DNA from: Beroe forskalii
Taxonomy: Eukaryota > Ctenophora > Nuda > Beroida > Beroidae
Length of the DNA stretch: 64,000 nt
Assembly: GCA_011033025.1 (NCBI GenBank)
Contig: WFMF01000057.1
Coordinates: 372,001-436,000 of the forward strand
Direction of reading: 5' to 3'
The position numbers and the translations under genes are program-made. How positions within the stretch are numbered: position 1 is the first letter of the stretch; each line of letters begins with the position of its first letter. The notes beneath the pieces were generated by a model. That model saw only the letters and a list, made by a program, of their open reading frames with translations. It did no database searches and had not been told where the DNA came from. Shown here in pieces: positions 48,829 to 59,818 of the stretch.

Positions 48829-51800
48829 ATGACGGAGGAAGTGTCATATGTTGCTACCATATGGACAGTCACACCGACCACGTTCTTAGGGGTTCCCAGC
48901 AACTTCACTGTGGACTACGTTATAGGAATCCTCCTCGGTAAGAGTAGTTTCATGTATTTTTAAGTTATTTTAAATGCTATTTATTTCAATAATTGATATC
49001 CTGTAATATGCATCTGATAATGCCTTAGAACTCTCGAGATGTACAACCGCCTCGACTTCGTCTCGGTGGCATATCTGCACAGCTCTCAAAATGGCAAGGT
49101 AATAATTTACTAAAAACCCCTACCTCTTATCAGGAGTAATGACCAGGGTTCAGCATTCTCTTCAACCTCGTCATGATGCATGAGTTCTGGCGGAAACTGC
49201 GGGCTGGCAAATTCAACGTCAGCTTCTACATCTACTTCCACTTGTTAGCGAGCGACTTGGCCCTGTGCTGCGTCTGTGCCCCCTACTCTGTCTACACGCA
49301 TATCATGGTACGTGTACTTCAGGGAGGGACATGTGCTGTGATCGGGGGGTAGGTGTTAGTTTAGTTGAGACAACAGAAGTATGTTATTAATGTGATAACA
49401 GATATAAATTATAACAGCAGAGAATAAAGTAATAAAACTAATATTACGTGATCACCTAGGGGGGGGTTCCAGATTGTGTTACATGTTATTGTGTAACAAA
49501 TACAACTACTGTAAACTTTATTACAACAGAGGGGGAATTTTAAGAAATCGGCCAAAAATTTTAACGAAAAAGATCGCTTGTTCTGACCCATATCTCACTT
49601 ATCAGGGTCGTTCACTAGAGGTAGTTCTCAGACATAATTTTAACAAAAGAACCTTATCCTCAACGTATCAGGGTCGTTCACTAGAGGTAGTGGAGCAATT
49701 CCAAGACAACCTTCTCCTCAAGATCTACTGCAACGTGTCAGGGTTCACGTACAACGTGGTCAGCAGGACCACCGTCCAACTCATCCTACTGCTCACCTTC
49801 GACAGGTTGGTTCTATGTATACGACCCAAGTAATGGAGAATGTGACTTACTGTACCATATTCCACTGTGACTTACTATACATTCGACTGGGACTTACATT
49901 CAACCCTATTATTTGACTTACTAATGAATTCGACTGGGACTTACATTCAACCGTATTCTGTGACTTACTCATTATTTGAGATTTCTACTGTGACTTACTT
50001 TCGACTGTATCATATTCCACTGCGACTTACGGCTAACAGGACTTGAATGAATTCAGGATTCTATGGCAGTATGGGATGGGCATGAATAAAGTTTGATTGA
50101 GACTTCCCTTCGAGAGATGTTTTAACTTACTTATAGTAGTTATAATAAGAGTCTCAGGGCCTCAGGTCTTCAAATCGCGTTTACCAATGTTTGACAGAAT
50201 TAATTTTATTTTACAATAGCCTTTGTCACTCACATACTTGGTGAATAATGGCCATCAAATATCTAAATTGGATTCTGAGAGGTTCAGTGGGCAATGATAA
50301 ATTTAATATTCGAGTATAATATTAGAAAACATGCTTACATGTGTTACGATGAATCAATACTTGACATGAGTGTCAAGTTGACACGTGGTATGCGATTTGT
50401 TCGACATCAAGTCCGATGGAGGCAATGCCATTATTATGGCTTATGGTGGTGAGAATCTGATGCATTTTGCCTTATTTCGGTGTGGAAGATGCATTCTACA
50501 TCTCAGTATATAAGCCATAAGGTCTCGCAAATCAAATTATATTTTCTGAATTGACAGACGATAGTCTCATGGTGTCCGGAGAGTTACATTATGACTTTGA
50601 CAGCAGTAAAACGTAGCCTCAAGATATTAATGCGATGTTTCTGTTCAATAAAGCAATAAGCAAATCAAATAGATAAATTTACTGTCACAGAGAATGTACG
50701 GATGGTCGAGATTAAATTTTCATCCCTTACAAAACTAATAATAAAGCAATAAGGGACGACACTAAAGCTAAACTTGATAAGACAAGTGGCGAATAAGGAA
50801 ATAATCCTATTCCACGGTTCTAACCCTGATTGAACGCTTACACTTTATGACTTTACAAGTATTTCACATGAAATCCTCAGGTGGTTGACAATCCTGCAGC
50901 CCCGGCTGCACCGCAAGTACGTGACTGTGTCGCTGTATCGGAAGATAACGGCCGCCCTATGGATCATATCCTTTACCATGTCCTGCTCGCCCTTCTTCAA
51001 CGGGCGGTACTACGCCTTCACCGCCAAGTTTCTCTCCATATGCACGTGGGACTTACCGGTTAGTGAATTTAAAGTGAATATATGTATAATTTATTTCATG
51101 TTCATAGACATAAAATTATAAAATAACTGGTTGTTGAAAAGCTATTGTTCTCCAAGTCCAGTCAGTTAGAAAATTGCTTATCTGTTGGTAAATATAATAT
51201 TTATTTCACAACTTCCATTGCCGCAATACTCGAGCTGCCTAATTGCCGCGTGACTAACACACGTGATACGTTCTGAACCAATCACAGAAGACTTCCTGCC
51301 GAGCAGGCAGCATTACACCTGGATTGATTAAAACTTGTGCACCTAAATATAACATGAAATATTCTTATATTTATGTGGCAGCTCACAGATTAAAGTTCAA
51401 GTTCTATGTGTAAGAAATTATCAAGTTTCATATGAAACTTGATAATTTCTTACACATAGAACTTGAAAGTTGAACTTTAATCTGTGAGCTGCCACATATT
51501 ACGTCAGCGACTGGGGGAGAGGGGGTTCCTAAATGCTGACATATTATTCTAATAGGGGGAGAGGTTTCACTACCAGGTCCAATTTACATTTGAAGTTCAG
51601 TCACTTTCTTAATCTTCCTAATGTTCAAATCATTGTTTCAACCCTATAATAGATAAAGTAACTAAAAGCACTCAAATTGTACTCGAATAAAAGCTTTTTG
51701 ATGTGGAGGTTGGCCAATGCTGGCGTCAGCAAAGGAGAAAAGGCTCCACAATGGTGATGGAAGCTATAAGCGGGGCAGGGGGTCCAAAACGGGCAGAAAA

Positions 51801-54451
51801 TAGCTGACGTGATACATGAAAGCTCCCACTCCAGATATTCACTATTTCCCATTTACTGCAGGATTTAGGCGATAAAGTGGATCAGAACGACTGCAGATGG
51901 CTCTTCGTTCTGCTGTATTTCATCTACGTTATTCTACCAAATGTCCTGCCTCTCATTCTAACTGTGTTGTGAGTTGATTCCCAATACCTCCTATCGAATA
52001 TATATTCAATACTTCCAATGACTAATGGCCATCTTATTACGCATATTATTTCCATTCTATACATCGTACGTATAAATTGCTGCAGCTGCGTAAATATCCG
52101 TCAAGAGTTGAACTGGAAGTATAAATTGTGAATATACGTCAAGAGTTCAAGACTGGAAGCATAAATTCATTTTGCACACCACCCACATGAACTGGTGAAT
52201 TATCTGAACGATATTTACAAATAGCTAAATAGGAAGTGATGCGATAGTGAATCTCGTGATGAAAGCTCTTAGATACCACTTTTTTCTACGTTATCACTCT
52301 TTAGGGATGCATTGAACATAAGTAAGCATTATTCATGGTCAACAATCCAACGTATGGAATTTGATATTTGGTGTTGGTTGTAAGACAGTCCACACCCTTT
52401 CGTAGATTAGCAGTGTTTAAATGCCTATGGACAGTGTTTGTGTCAAAATGATACGCTATGACCTCGGGCCTCGAATTAATTTGTCCAGAAATCTAATGGC
52501 ATTTTCTTGTCCCTAAAATACTTGACAGCACTGTGACTGAGTTTAATACGTTCGTCTGGCAATATATGATCCGATCCCACTAATAACATTAAAATTTTAT
52601 AGGCCTATAGACGTTGGACTATCTCCCACTTCAAATTGAGGAGCGTTTAAGTCGCGTGGAACATTTCCGGCTTAATGCTGGTACCAACGAATCAATAATT
52701 TCATGGCATATGATTATATAAAGAGGTCCTTTGCCTATGCCCCTGACTTTTGCCTATTTAAAATTTACGCAAATAAACTGAAGTCCTTTATGAATCTGTC
52801 AGTACTGTCCATAATAACGACCAATGGGAGGCGGAGGTTTATGTATTGCATCGCCCTTGGCAGATAACAGGAGTTGGTTATCATGAAATCAACATATTCT
52901 AGTCCACTTTGATCGACTGCCGAATCAATGGTGAAAGGATTTCTGATTCTTCGTTGAGATATGTCAAATCGGCGTACAAAATGCTGCTCAATGATCTATT
53001 CCATCAATATTGAGGGTGCACTGGTGCAGTGTGCACCCATGACAAACCAACAATTTTCAATTGGGCGTAACCTTTGATTGACAAACCAAAGTGGATATAT
53101 CCAAAGCGTATAAATACCTAGAGCGATAATTCTATACCTTCAAATGAATAAATATCTTGGCATTTGCATCATCGCAACACTCAATCTTGCGGTATTTTTA
53201 GCACAAGGTACTTATTTCATCTGTAAATGAGAATAATTTCATCTGTTAAATGAGAATAATTCTCAGAATATTCCGCCAGACACCTGAGTATAACACCACT
53301 TTACCCCGCAGTTTCGCAGTTTCCATTATCTGGCGTCTACACCAAATCCAGCAGAGCGATTACAAGAGGAACAAGACGACAAGGGTATCCTACGCAGCTA
53401 ACACCGTCACCTTCATCACGCTCTTCCACGTTACAAGGTAGGAGAAAACAACATAATTATAGTTGGAAAATACGAGAAAGTTTGATGTCAGAAGGTGTAG
53501 AAAAATCATGTGTTTCTTATGTGATTGAAACAACATGATTTTCGAGAAAGATTCATTGGTAAACAACTCCCACGTACCTCTGAATCTGTTACCTTGTCAA
53601 ATCATGTGGGATAACCAAACACACGTGAAATAATGAAATATCGTACATGAGATATCGTACATGAGATATCGTTCTTGAATCTCTTCAAAACTACACAAAA
53701 CTACGAAAACTACTGTTTCACCACCTCCAACATTCCTCGCCCTTACACCACGCTGCCTTTCAGTTACGCCATCTGGCACTACGTGATCACTACAGCGCTG
53801 CTCGGCCACCTGGGTCTCATCCCCCCGATCCAGGTGGATTCAGCCCTGAAAAACCACGTGTACACGAGCTACCCTCTAGGAGCATATGTCAACGCGGCAG
53901 GGAACCCTGTCTTCCTCTTCTTCCGCATCCTCAAGAAGAAACTATCCTTCCTGCCGCAGAAAACACCTGCTGGAGCTGCAAACAAAGTGGCAGTGACACC
54001 GGCTGACGAGCGGCGCACAGCCGCACTAGTCGACAACACAGCCACCCTGAGGACAGTGGCACCTGGAACGGTGGTGGTGGATTTCAAGGGGATTAATCAG
54101 GAACAGCAAGAGCAGAGAGTGACTTTATCTTCGCGAGTGAGGGGTTTGGTTTCAGCGGTAGCAAACCACCTGTTCTGCCGGACGCTGTCCGGACAGCGGC
54201 TGATAGCCACAAAATACCCAGAGACTGACCAGGCAGCCGGCGGTGGTGCTGCTGCCGTGGAAACTATCAAGAACTCAACGTTCCCCGAGCAGGACAGTGT
54301 TATTTTCGCGGATGTAAAGTTGAGGACAATAGGAGTGCCACGCAACATGGGGCTCATTGTGTCCGTGGACGATAGGACACAGTGCACGGTGGTGCCAAAT
54401 ACGCCGAAAGCAAACAGCTCGTCGGGCGGTGAAACGATTACACAACCATAG
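48829..54451 (+). CDS. Rhodopsin-class (class A) G-protein-coupled receptor, seven coding exons
   Basis: A seven-helix plasma-membrane receptor; the ligand is unknown and a peptide is a reasonable guess. Coding exons: 48829-48937, 49147-49307, 49687-49805, 50881-51058, 51862-51968, 53312-53437 and 53764-54451 (TAG). All phases agree and give 495 residues. A possible 5' UTR acceptor (CAATATAG) sits just before the ATG. N-glycosylation site NFT near residue 27. TM1 has GFSILFN, TM2 LLASDLAL (Asp2.50). TM3 runs from Cys3.25 (residue 105) to the Arg of FDRW (130), exactly the class A spacing of 25. TM4 has ALWIISF, extracellular loop 2 has ICTWDL (disulfide partner), TM5 VILPNVLPL, TM6 TFITLFHVTSYAIWHYV and TM7 NAAGNPVFLFF. 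Oddities: DRW instead of DRY, no Pro after the TM6 Trp, and Leu in place of Tyr7.53. A tail of about 170 residues, rich in Thr, Val and Ala, follows. Class assignment is firm; subfamily is not. Confidence 0.92.
49028..49097 (+). other. Possible 70-bp alternative exon in GPCR intron 1
   Basis: A GC-rich island is bounded by an acceptor-like CCTTAG and a donor-like AAG/GTAATA. It is open in a protein-like frame (MYNRLDFVSVAYLHSSQNGK). At 70 bp it would shift the receptor frame, and the flanking exons join correctly without it. If used, it would truncate the receptor; it may be only a chance island. Confidence 0.3.
49602..49692 (+). repeat. Duplicated splice acceptor before GPCR TM3 exon
   Basis: The segment TATCAGGGTCGTTCACTAGA plus GGTAGT occurs twice, ending at acceptor positions 49620 and 49686. 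The second copy is the one that gives a standard receptor. The spacing is 66 bp and the interval has no stop, so using the first acceptor would add 22 residues (starting VVLRHNFNKRTL) to extracellular loop 1, ahead of Cys3.25. Confidence 0.8.
49830..50040 (+). repeat. Imperfect TGTGACTTACTRTA repeats in GPCR intron 3
   Basis: Irregular copies of CGACTGGGACTTACATTCAA and CACTGTGACTTACT over about 200 bp just after the TM3 exon. Confidence 0.65.
51373..51496. repeat. 124-bp near-perfect palindrome in GPCR intron 4
   Basis: The arm ATGTGGCAGCTCACAG is repeated in reverse at the far end, and the centre is AAGTTTCATATGAAACTT. Almost every base pairs, with a few unpaired bases in one arm. It could fold as a hairpin and is probably a foldback MITE. 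Confidence 0.85.
52000..53210 (+). other. GPCR intron 5
   Basis: AT-rich intron between the TM5 and TM6 exons. I see no embedded gene. A doubled AATTTCATCTGTAAATGAGA segment lies at 53214-53265, before the TM6 exon. Confidence 0.55.
53635..53670 (+). repeat. 14-bp triplication upstream of last GPCR exon
   Basis: ATATCGTACATGAG occurs twice and then a third, diverged time. It lies in the last intron, 100 bp before the acceptor TTTCAG at 53763. The reading frame stays open between the repeat and the exon, but splice phase shows the exon starts at 53764. Confidence 0.6.
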
Positions 54452-55480
54452 AACACTTTGATTTACCTTACGAGGGATATTGTGAGCTATTGTGTAGTTT
54501 TGGGGTCCAAAATTTTGTCTAATGTTGCCAATGTCCGCTCGCGCGAGGGGGTCAGACAACGTCAGAAAACAAAAATTGTGGCGGAGCAAATATATGGGGG
54601 TTTCTTTTAAAATTTATCGTCTAGTTATCTAAACAAATTTCGCTTCATGATATAAATATCCCTCGCAAGGTGAAGTTAAGATTAAATAAATATTACCGAA
54701 AACTTAAACGTTTACAAATCAAACTCATAAAAATGTTCGTGATCTACATAAACTTAACCTCCTGATAGTTTTCCGTTTTAAAGTTTGAAAATATGTTAAT
54801 ACGATTAAATTATTACCATTTAATTAATCTCACACGGATTACAAATACGTTACCGACAAAGAAGCTATCCTACTTATTATTAAATACGTGCAAAGACCTT
54901 AATGTTACAGAATAAGTGAACTGTTTTCGTACTATATTGTTCTCCTGTAATAACATAACAACCAGCTGCAGAATTTCATTGGTTAGAATAGTTTCATCGA
55001 TGACAGACAAATGAATTACCAGGCTGAAGCCAGAAGACAATTATTGTTAAATAGAACTTTACAGATAATAATTGTGGTGCTAAATTCTCTTAAAATTATT
55101 GTTCAGTTGAAGTGAAAGACACCTTTTTATGACAAATCTTTTCCAATGATTACCATCCGCTTTCATTTTATTAAGATTTATTTAGCTGAAATTCGAAATC
55201 AAATTAGCTGCTCATTATCTGTCATAATGATGTTTTTATTTTTGGTATTTTCAACCTACGGCAGCTTTGTCACTTGAATTCTATCACTCAAAAGAATGTC
55301 ATTCACTGCAGGGAACATACATTCTTTAACACATACATTATATAAAAGCCTCTTGATTACAATTTATCCTTCGCGATCACTTAAACAGTTTAATAGGCAT
55401 TCGATGGTTAAGTAATCTGTAGAATTCTGGCGATTCAATGATTTAAAATCCCCGGAAATCTCGCTCTCTCGCCAGTTTAT
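54452..55480 (+). other. 3' region of the GPCR gene
   Basis: AT-rich, presumably 3' untranslated sequence and flank. An AATAAA-containing stretch near 54685 is a candidate polyadenylation signal. Confidence 0.4.
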
Positions 55481-55499
55481 ACACTGCAAAATACTGAAG

Positions 55500-55665
55500 A
55501 ATAAAGGAAGGAAGTTATATTATGCGAGGTAAAGGAGGTGTCAGAAGTTAAGGAAGAATAGGAGGTATAGGACGTTAAGAGGTATAGGATGTTCAGGAAG
55601 TGTAGGAAGTATTCTGTATTGGAAGAATAGGAAGTATTGAGATTATAGGAAGTTTTAGAGCGAAT
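55500..55665. repeat. GGAAGTATAGGAAGT low-complexity block
   Basis: Short degenerate purine-rich repeats (AGGAAGTATAGGA). No other feature. Confidence 0.65.
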
Positions 55666-55669
55666 TATG

Positions 55670-56540
55670 GTGAGAGCAAGGAGTGATGTTAGTGAATTTT
55701 CGCAACCATTTCACCACTTTGGTATGTCTCATCAATGACAGGTCAAATCTATTGCTCTATTATACCAGTTCCTCTATATGTATTCGGGGGACTAATAAGT
55801 GCAAGGATACTTCCACGAAGGTTGCTTCATAACGATTCACAGAAACATGGGTTCGATTAGGTGCGATTATAGTGCCTAGTGGGGGATGGCAGCATTCTTA
55901 ATCGAAACCATAGGAACTTATTTCCTCAAGCCAAGCTTCAAGAATTTTATTGCTTCTGTTAATTCTACAGCAACTATTTTCCATTTATTCGGTCAGTCAG
56001 TCAACGATTAATAGCGCCTAATAATAGAATGCCGTTAATTCTTGTCCAAATAAACTACATAACCAAGTAACCATGTAACCATATAGGGGTGAATTAGAAC
56101 AACATTTTACTACTCTCCGGCTGAACATAGTACCCAGGTTATATGTCTTAACCACGATTATCTCCTTATATGAGCAATGAGCCGATGAACAACGTTCTAT
56201 TTCATAGGTTCTTATGTTTTATGTTGGAGTCATTAAAGAGCTACACGGTATGAAATGCTTCCTTGAATATCAGCAGTATTATAATGTTTTACATCAATTT
56301 CTGACAGACTGTCACTAACTCAGAGACTGTCTGACATGAATTGGTGACATTTGAATTATGCTGAACTGGTAGGCGTGCATGAAAATTGTGAAGGTCAGAA
56401 CAGCCACGGCCACCGACAACGACAGCAGTCATGATGCACATTGCACGTGCTCGGAAATGTGCCCTGTTGAGTGAAATACTGTGTCACACAGTGGCATAGC
56501 AGGACACATTCCCGTCACTGCTATATGGCTTATAGTAAAG
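55670..56540. other. No recognised gene
   Basis: AT-rich sequence with no element ends or exons seen. Confidence 0.4.
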
Positions 56541-57690
56541 TAAAGTGGTGTCACGAGTTAAGTATGGTGTCAAGAATAAAGTGGTATCAAGAGTAAAGTG
56601 GTGTCAAGAGTGAAGTGGTGTTAAGAGTAAAGCGGTGTCAAGAGTGAAGCGGTGCCAAGAGTAAAGCGGTGCCAAGAGTAAAGTGGTGTCAAGAGTAAAG
56701 TGGTGTCAAGAGTAAAGCGGTATCAAGAGTAAAGTGGTGTCAAGAGTAAAACGGTGCCAAGAGTAAAGTGGTGTCAAGAGTAAAGCGGTGCCAAGAGTTA
56801 AGTGATGTCAAGAGTAAAGTGGTGTCAAGAGTAAAGCGGTGCCAAGAGTAAAGTGATGTCAAGAATAAAGTGGTGATAAGAGTTAAGTGATGTCAAGAGT
56901 AAATTGATGTCAAGAATAAAGTGGTGCCAAGAATAAAGTGATGGCAAGAATGAAGCGGTGTCAAGAATATAAAGTGGTGTCAAGAATAAAGTGGTGTCAA
57001 GAATGAAGTGAGGCCAAGAATAAAGCGGTGCAGAGAGTAAAGTGGTGTCAAGAGTAAAGTGATGTCAAGAATAAAGTGGTGTTAAGAGTTAAGTGATGTC
57101 AAGAGTAAATTGATGTCAAGAATAAAGTGGTGCCAAGAATAAAGTGATGGCAAGAATGAAGCGGTGTCAAGAATATAAAGTGGTGTCAAGAGTAAAGTGG
57201 TGTCAAGAGTAAAGCGGTGCCAAGAGTAAAGTGATGTCAAGAATAAAGTGGTGTTAAGAGTTAAGTGATGTCAAGAGTAAATTGATGTCAAGAATAAAGT
57301 GGTGCCAAGAATAAAGTGATGGCAAGAATGAAGCGGTGTCAAGAATATAAAGTGGTGCCAAGAATAAAGTGATGGCAAGAATGAAGCGGTGTCAAGAATA
57401 TAAAGTGGTGTCAAGAATAAAGTGGTGTCAAGAATGAAGTGAGGCCAAGAATAAAGCGGTGCAGAGAGTAAAGTGGTGTCAAGAGTAAAGCGGTGCCAAG
57501 AGGTAAGTGATGGGAAGAATAAAGCGGTGTTAAGAAAACAAGAGGTGTCAAGAATAAAGAGATGGCACGAATGAAGTAATGTCAAGAGTAAAGTGATTTT
57601 AATTGTAAAGCGTTGTAAAGAGTAAAGCGGTATTGAGAGTAGAGTGATGTCAAGAATAAAGTGGTGTTAAGAGTAAATAGATACCAAGTG
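56540..57690. repeat. 17-bp minisatellite with higher-order structure
   Basis: About 65 copies of GTGGTGTCAAGAGTAAA. A block of roughly 110 bp, running from a GTTAAGAGTTAAGTGATG variant to a GAATATAAAGTGGTG variant, recurs near 56875, 57078 and 57250. Expansion therefore proceeded by segments as well as by single units. Confidence 0.92.
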
Positions 57691-57699
57691 TAGAGGCGT

Positions 57700-58478
57700 G
57701 TGAAATTCAAAGCAAAGGGTCACGGTTGATGTGATCAGATTAAGTGTTATCTATAATTACTTAATTAAGGTGTTCTATCTTTTCTGGGTATATTATGTCA
57801 AACAGAACGTGGCGTAGGTAAATATTGTACATCAATTTTCTATTTCAGAGATAGATACGGGTGGGAAAAGGCTAAGCAGAGACTCATCATTCTTTACCCT
57901 CTTACCCTGCTAATGCAGGAGTTTAAGCTAGTAAGGCCCCCCTACTCCCCTATGTCTACTGCGATGTGTTATGCGTAACTTTTATTCAGCAGGTAGCAAG
58001 GGCAGTTTCAGCCCACCGTGCCCCTCACAAGTCACAACTTACACTTGCAATGCAGGACCACACAGAACTCCGGAATTCTGAGCGTCACAGTTTACAGAGA
58101 AACTGTTCATTGGATTGCACGTGGAAGATTTGCAGGATGATAAAATCATCAGCAATTGGTTACTAAACTCTTATTAAGAAGTAGAGTGAATATCTTTAAT
58201 TAAGATACGTTAGCCTACGAGACGCGAAACAAAAGCAAATGAAAAGAAATGAATACATTTTCGCGGGTTTTTTGGTGACAAATTTTGTGAAATTAATACG
58301 TGGATTTAATTGATCCTCAAGCGCGCGTCGTAATTTGTTTCGCAGCGCCACAACTCAAACAAAAAAACTCCTTCGGTACCGCGCCTTACATAAATTTGAA
58401 CGTAATTATGTAATGAGGATCTCTTTCACCTAGCAAGACGGGCGTTTCCAATTATAATCAAGACCGTATTCTCAATTA
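57700..58478. other. No recognised gene
   Basis: Intergenic AT-rich sequence; an open frame at 57966-58166 has no family motif. Confidence 0.4.
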
Positions 58479-58950
58479 CCTTAGTACACTTAAGAACGGC
58501 GTCACTTAATTAGTGCGGTTTGGAAAAAACCGCACTAATTAAGTGTACAGTAATTAAGTGCACATGAAATTAAGTGTGCTAATTAAGTGAACAATTAGGA
58601 TCAATTTTGCGTTTTTTTCGATTTTGGATTTTTTCGGGCATGAATCAATGAATAATTATTCTACTGTAAGTTTCAAGTGGCCAAAAAATAAGTACAGAAC
58701 GATTTTATTTTAATGATGCAATTTGCAACAACTACCCTTCATCTGTTTATTACTGTTGAAAATTTGTTTCATTGTCATAACTTCATAATTGCAAAATTTT
58801 ATATTGTTGGTTCTATGAATATGACCAAGAGAAAAATTTCAAATTTTATTCTTATTCCATATCTTTTTTAATCTCATAAAAACCGCACAATGAAAGTGCG
58901 CGATCTTAAAATAAGCAAATTACGTGATGCCGTTCTTAAGTGTACTAAGG
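58479..58950. mobile_element. 472-bp mariner-type MITE
   Basis: The inverted ends CCTTAGTACACTTAAGAACG are flanked by TA on both sides (58477-58478 and 58951-58952), as in Tc1/mariner elements. A second hairpin, CACTTAATTAGTGCGGTTT with its reverse complement, lies just inside the left end (58502-58545). The element is non-coding. Confidence 0.82.
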
Positions 58951-58954
58951 TACT

Positions 58955-59818
58955 GCAAACGTACGTATGTAACTTTATACACTATACACAGTGTAAATCA
59001 CTGTACATTCATGAGCTGAGTATAAAGTAGACTATGATACGCTATCATTGATGGCTAAGCAATAGGATCATATTCTTATTCAACTAGGCAACTATCCTAT
59101 TTTACTCTTATGACGAACCGTCGGGCGTCAGCACACGATAAGTACTATTTAATAAGCTCACGCCCGTACTTTCCTGACTATCTGCATTACTAATGGTATA
59201 GTGGTATACACAGCTGATTCTGAAACTGCTGTATGGATATGTCCATTGTCCCTCGATAAATGGGAAATCACACAATTAATTAGAAGGTAGTTCATTAAAT
59301 CAATTTCAGGATTTATTCAGCAAACACAAGGAAGCAAGGATAATGAAAAGACGCGTATGATAAAATAAGAAATTGTTGAAACGATTCACAATATCAATAA
59401 AAAAGTCAAGTCTCAAACTTCGATATTTATCAATTAAACCAACACAGTCATAAATAAATAAATCTTAAACGCATCCGCAGTTTTACAGGCTTACTGGAAC
59501 ATCCTGAATTCAGACTATAATACAAAATTTATTCCTGATAAATATTCAAACACAGAACTAAAACCTTCTTAATCGGAATGTCGTTACTCCTTCACTCGTT
59601 AACATGCGAAATTACAAACATATTGTTCCATATATTAACTTAAGCTTTTTTCTATAAAGGTGTTTTAATTGACTTTGATTTTAAATTACACCTTGAAGGT
59701 TTACTAAATATACAGAAAAATGAATTTAAAACATATCTCTTCACTCCTAAATCCTAAGACATCAGAAAGTATCGAATAGCATCATAAAACATCATCAAAG
59801 TAGCACAGAATGTAGACA
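58955..59818 (-). other. 3' flank of the POMGNT1-like gene
   Basis: AT-rich sequence downstream of the stop on the minus strand. An AATAAA on that strand at 59312-59317, about 500 bp after the stop, is a candidate polyadenylation signal. Confidence 0.45.

Noticed and set aside
53675-53763. Open frame upstream of the last GPCR exon taken as coding
   Set aside because: Splice phase from the TM6 exon fits only the acceptor at 53763, which also gives a continuous TM6 helix.
9546-57690. Tandem arrays considered as CRISPR arrays
   Set aside because: Units are contiguous or nearly so, without unique spacers, and the sequence is eukaryotic.
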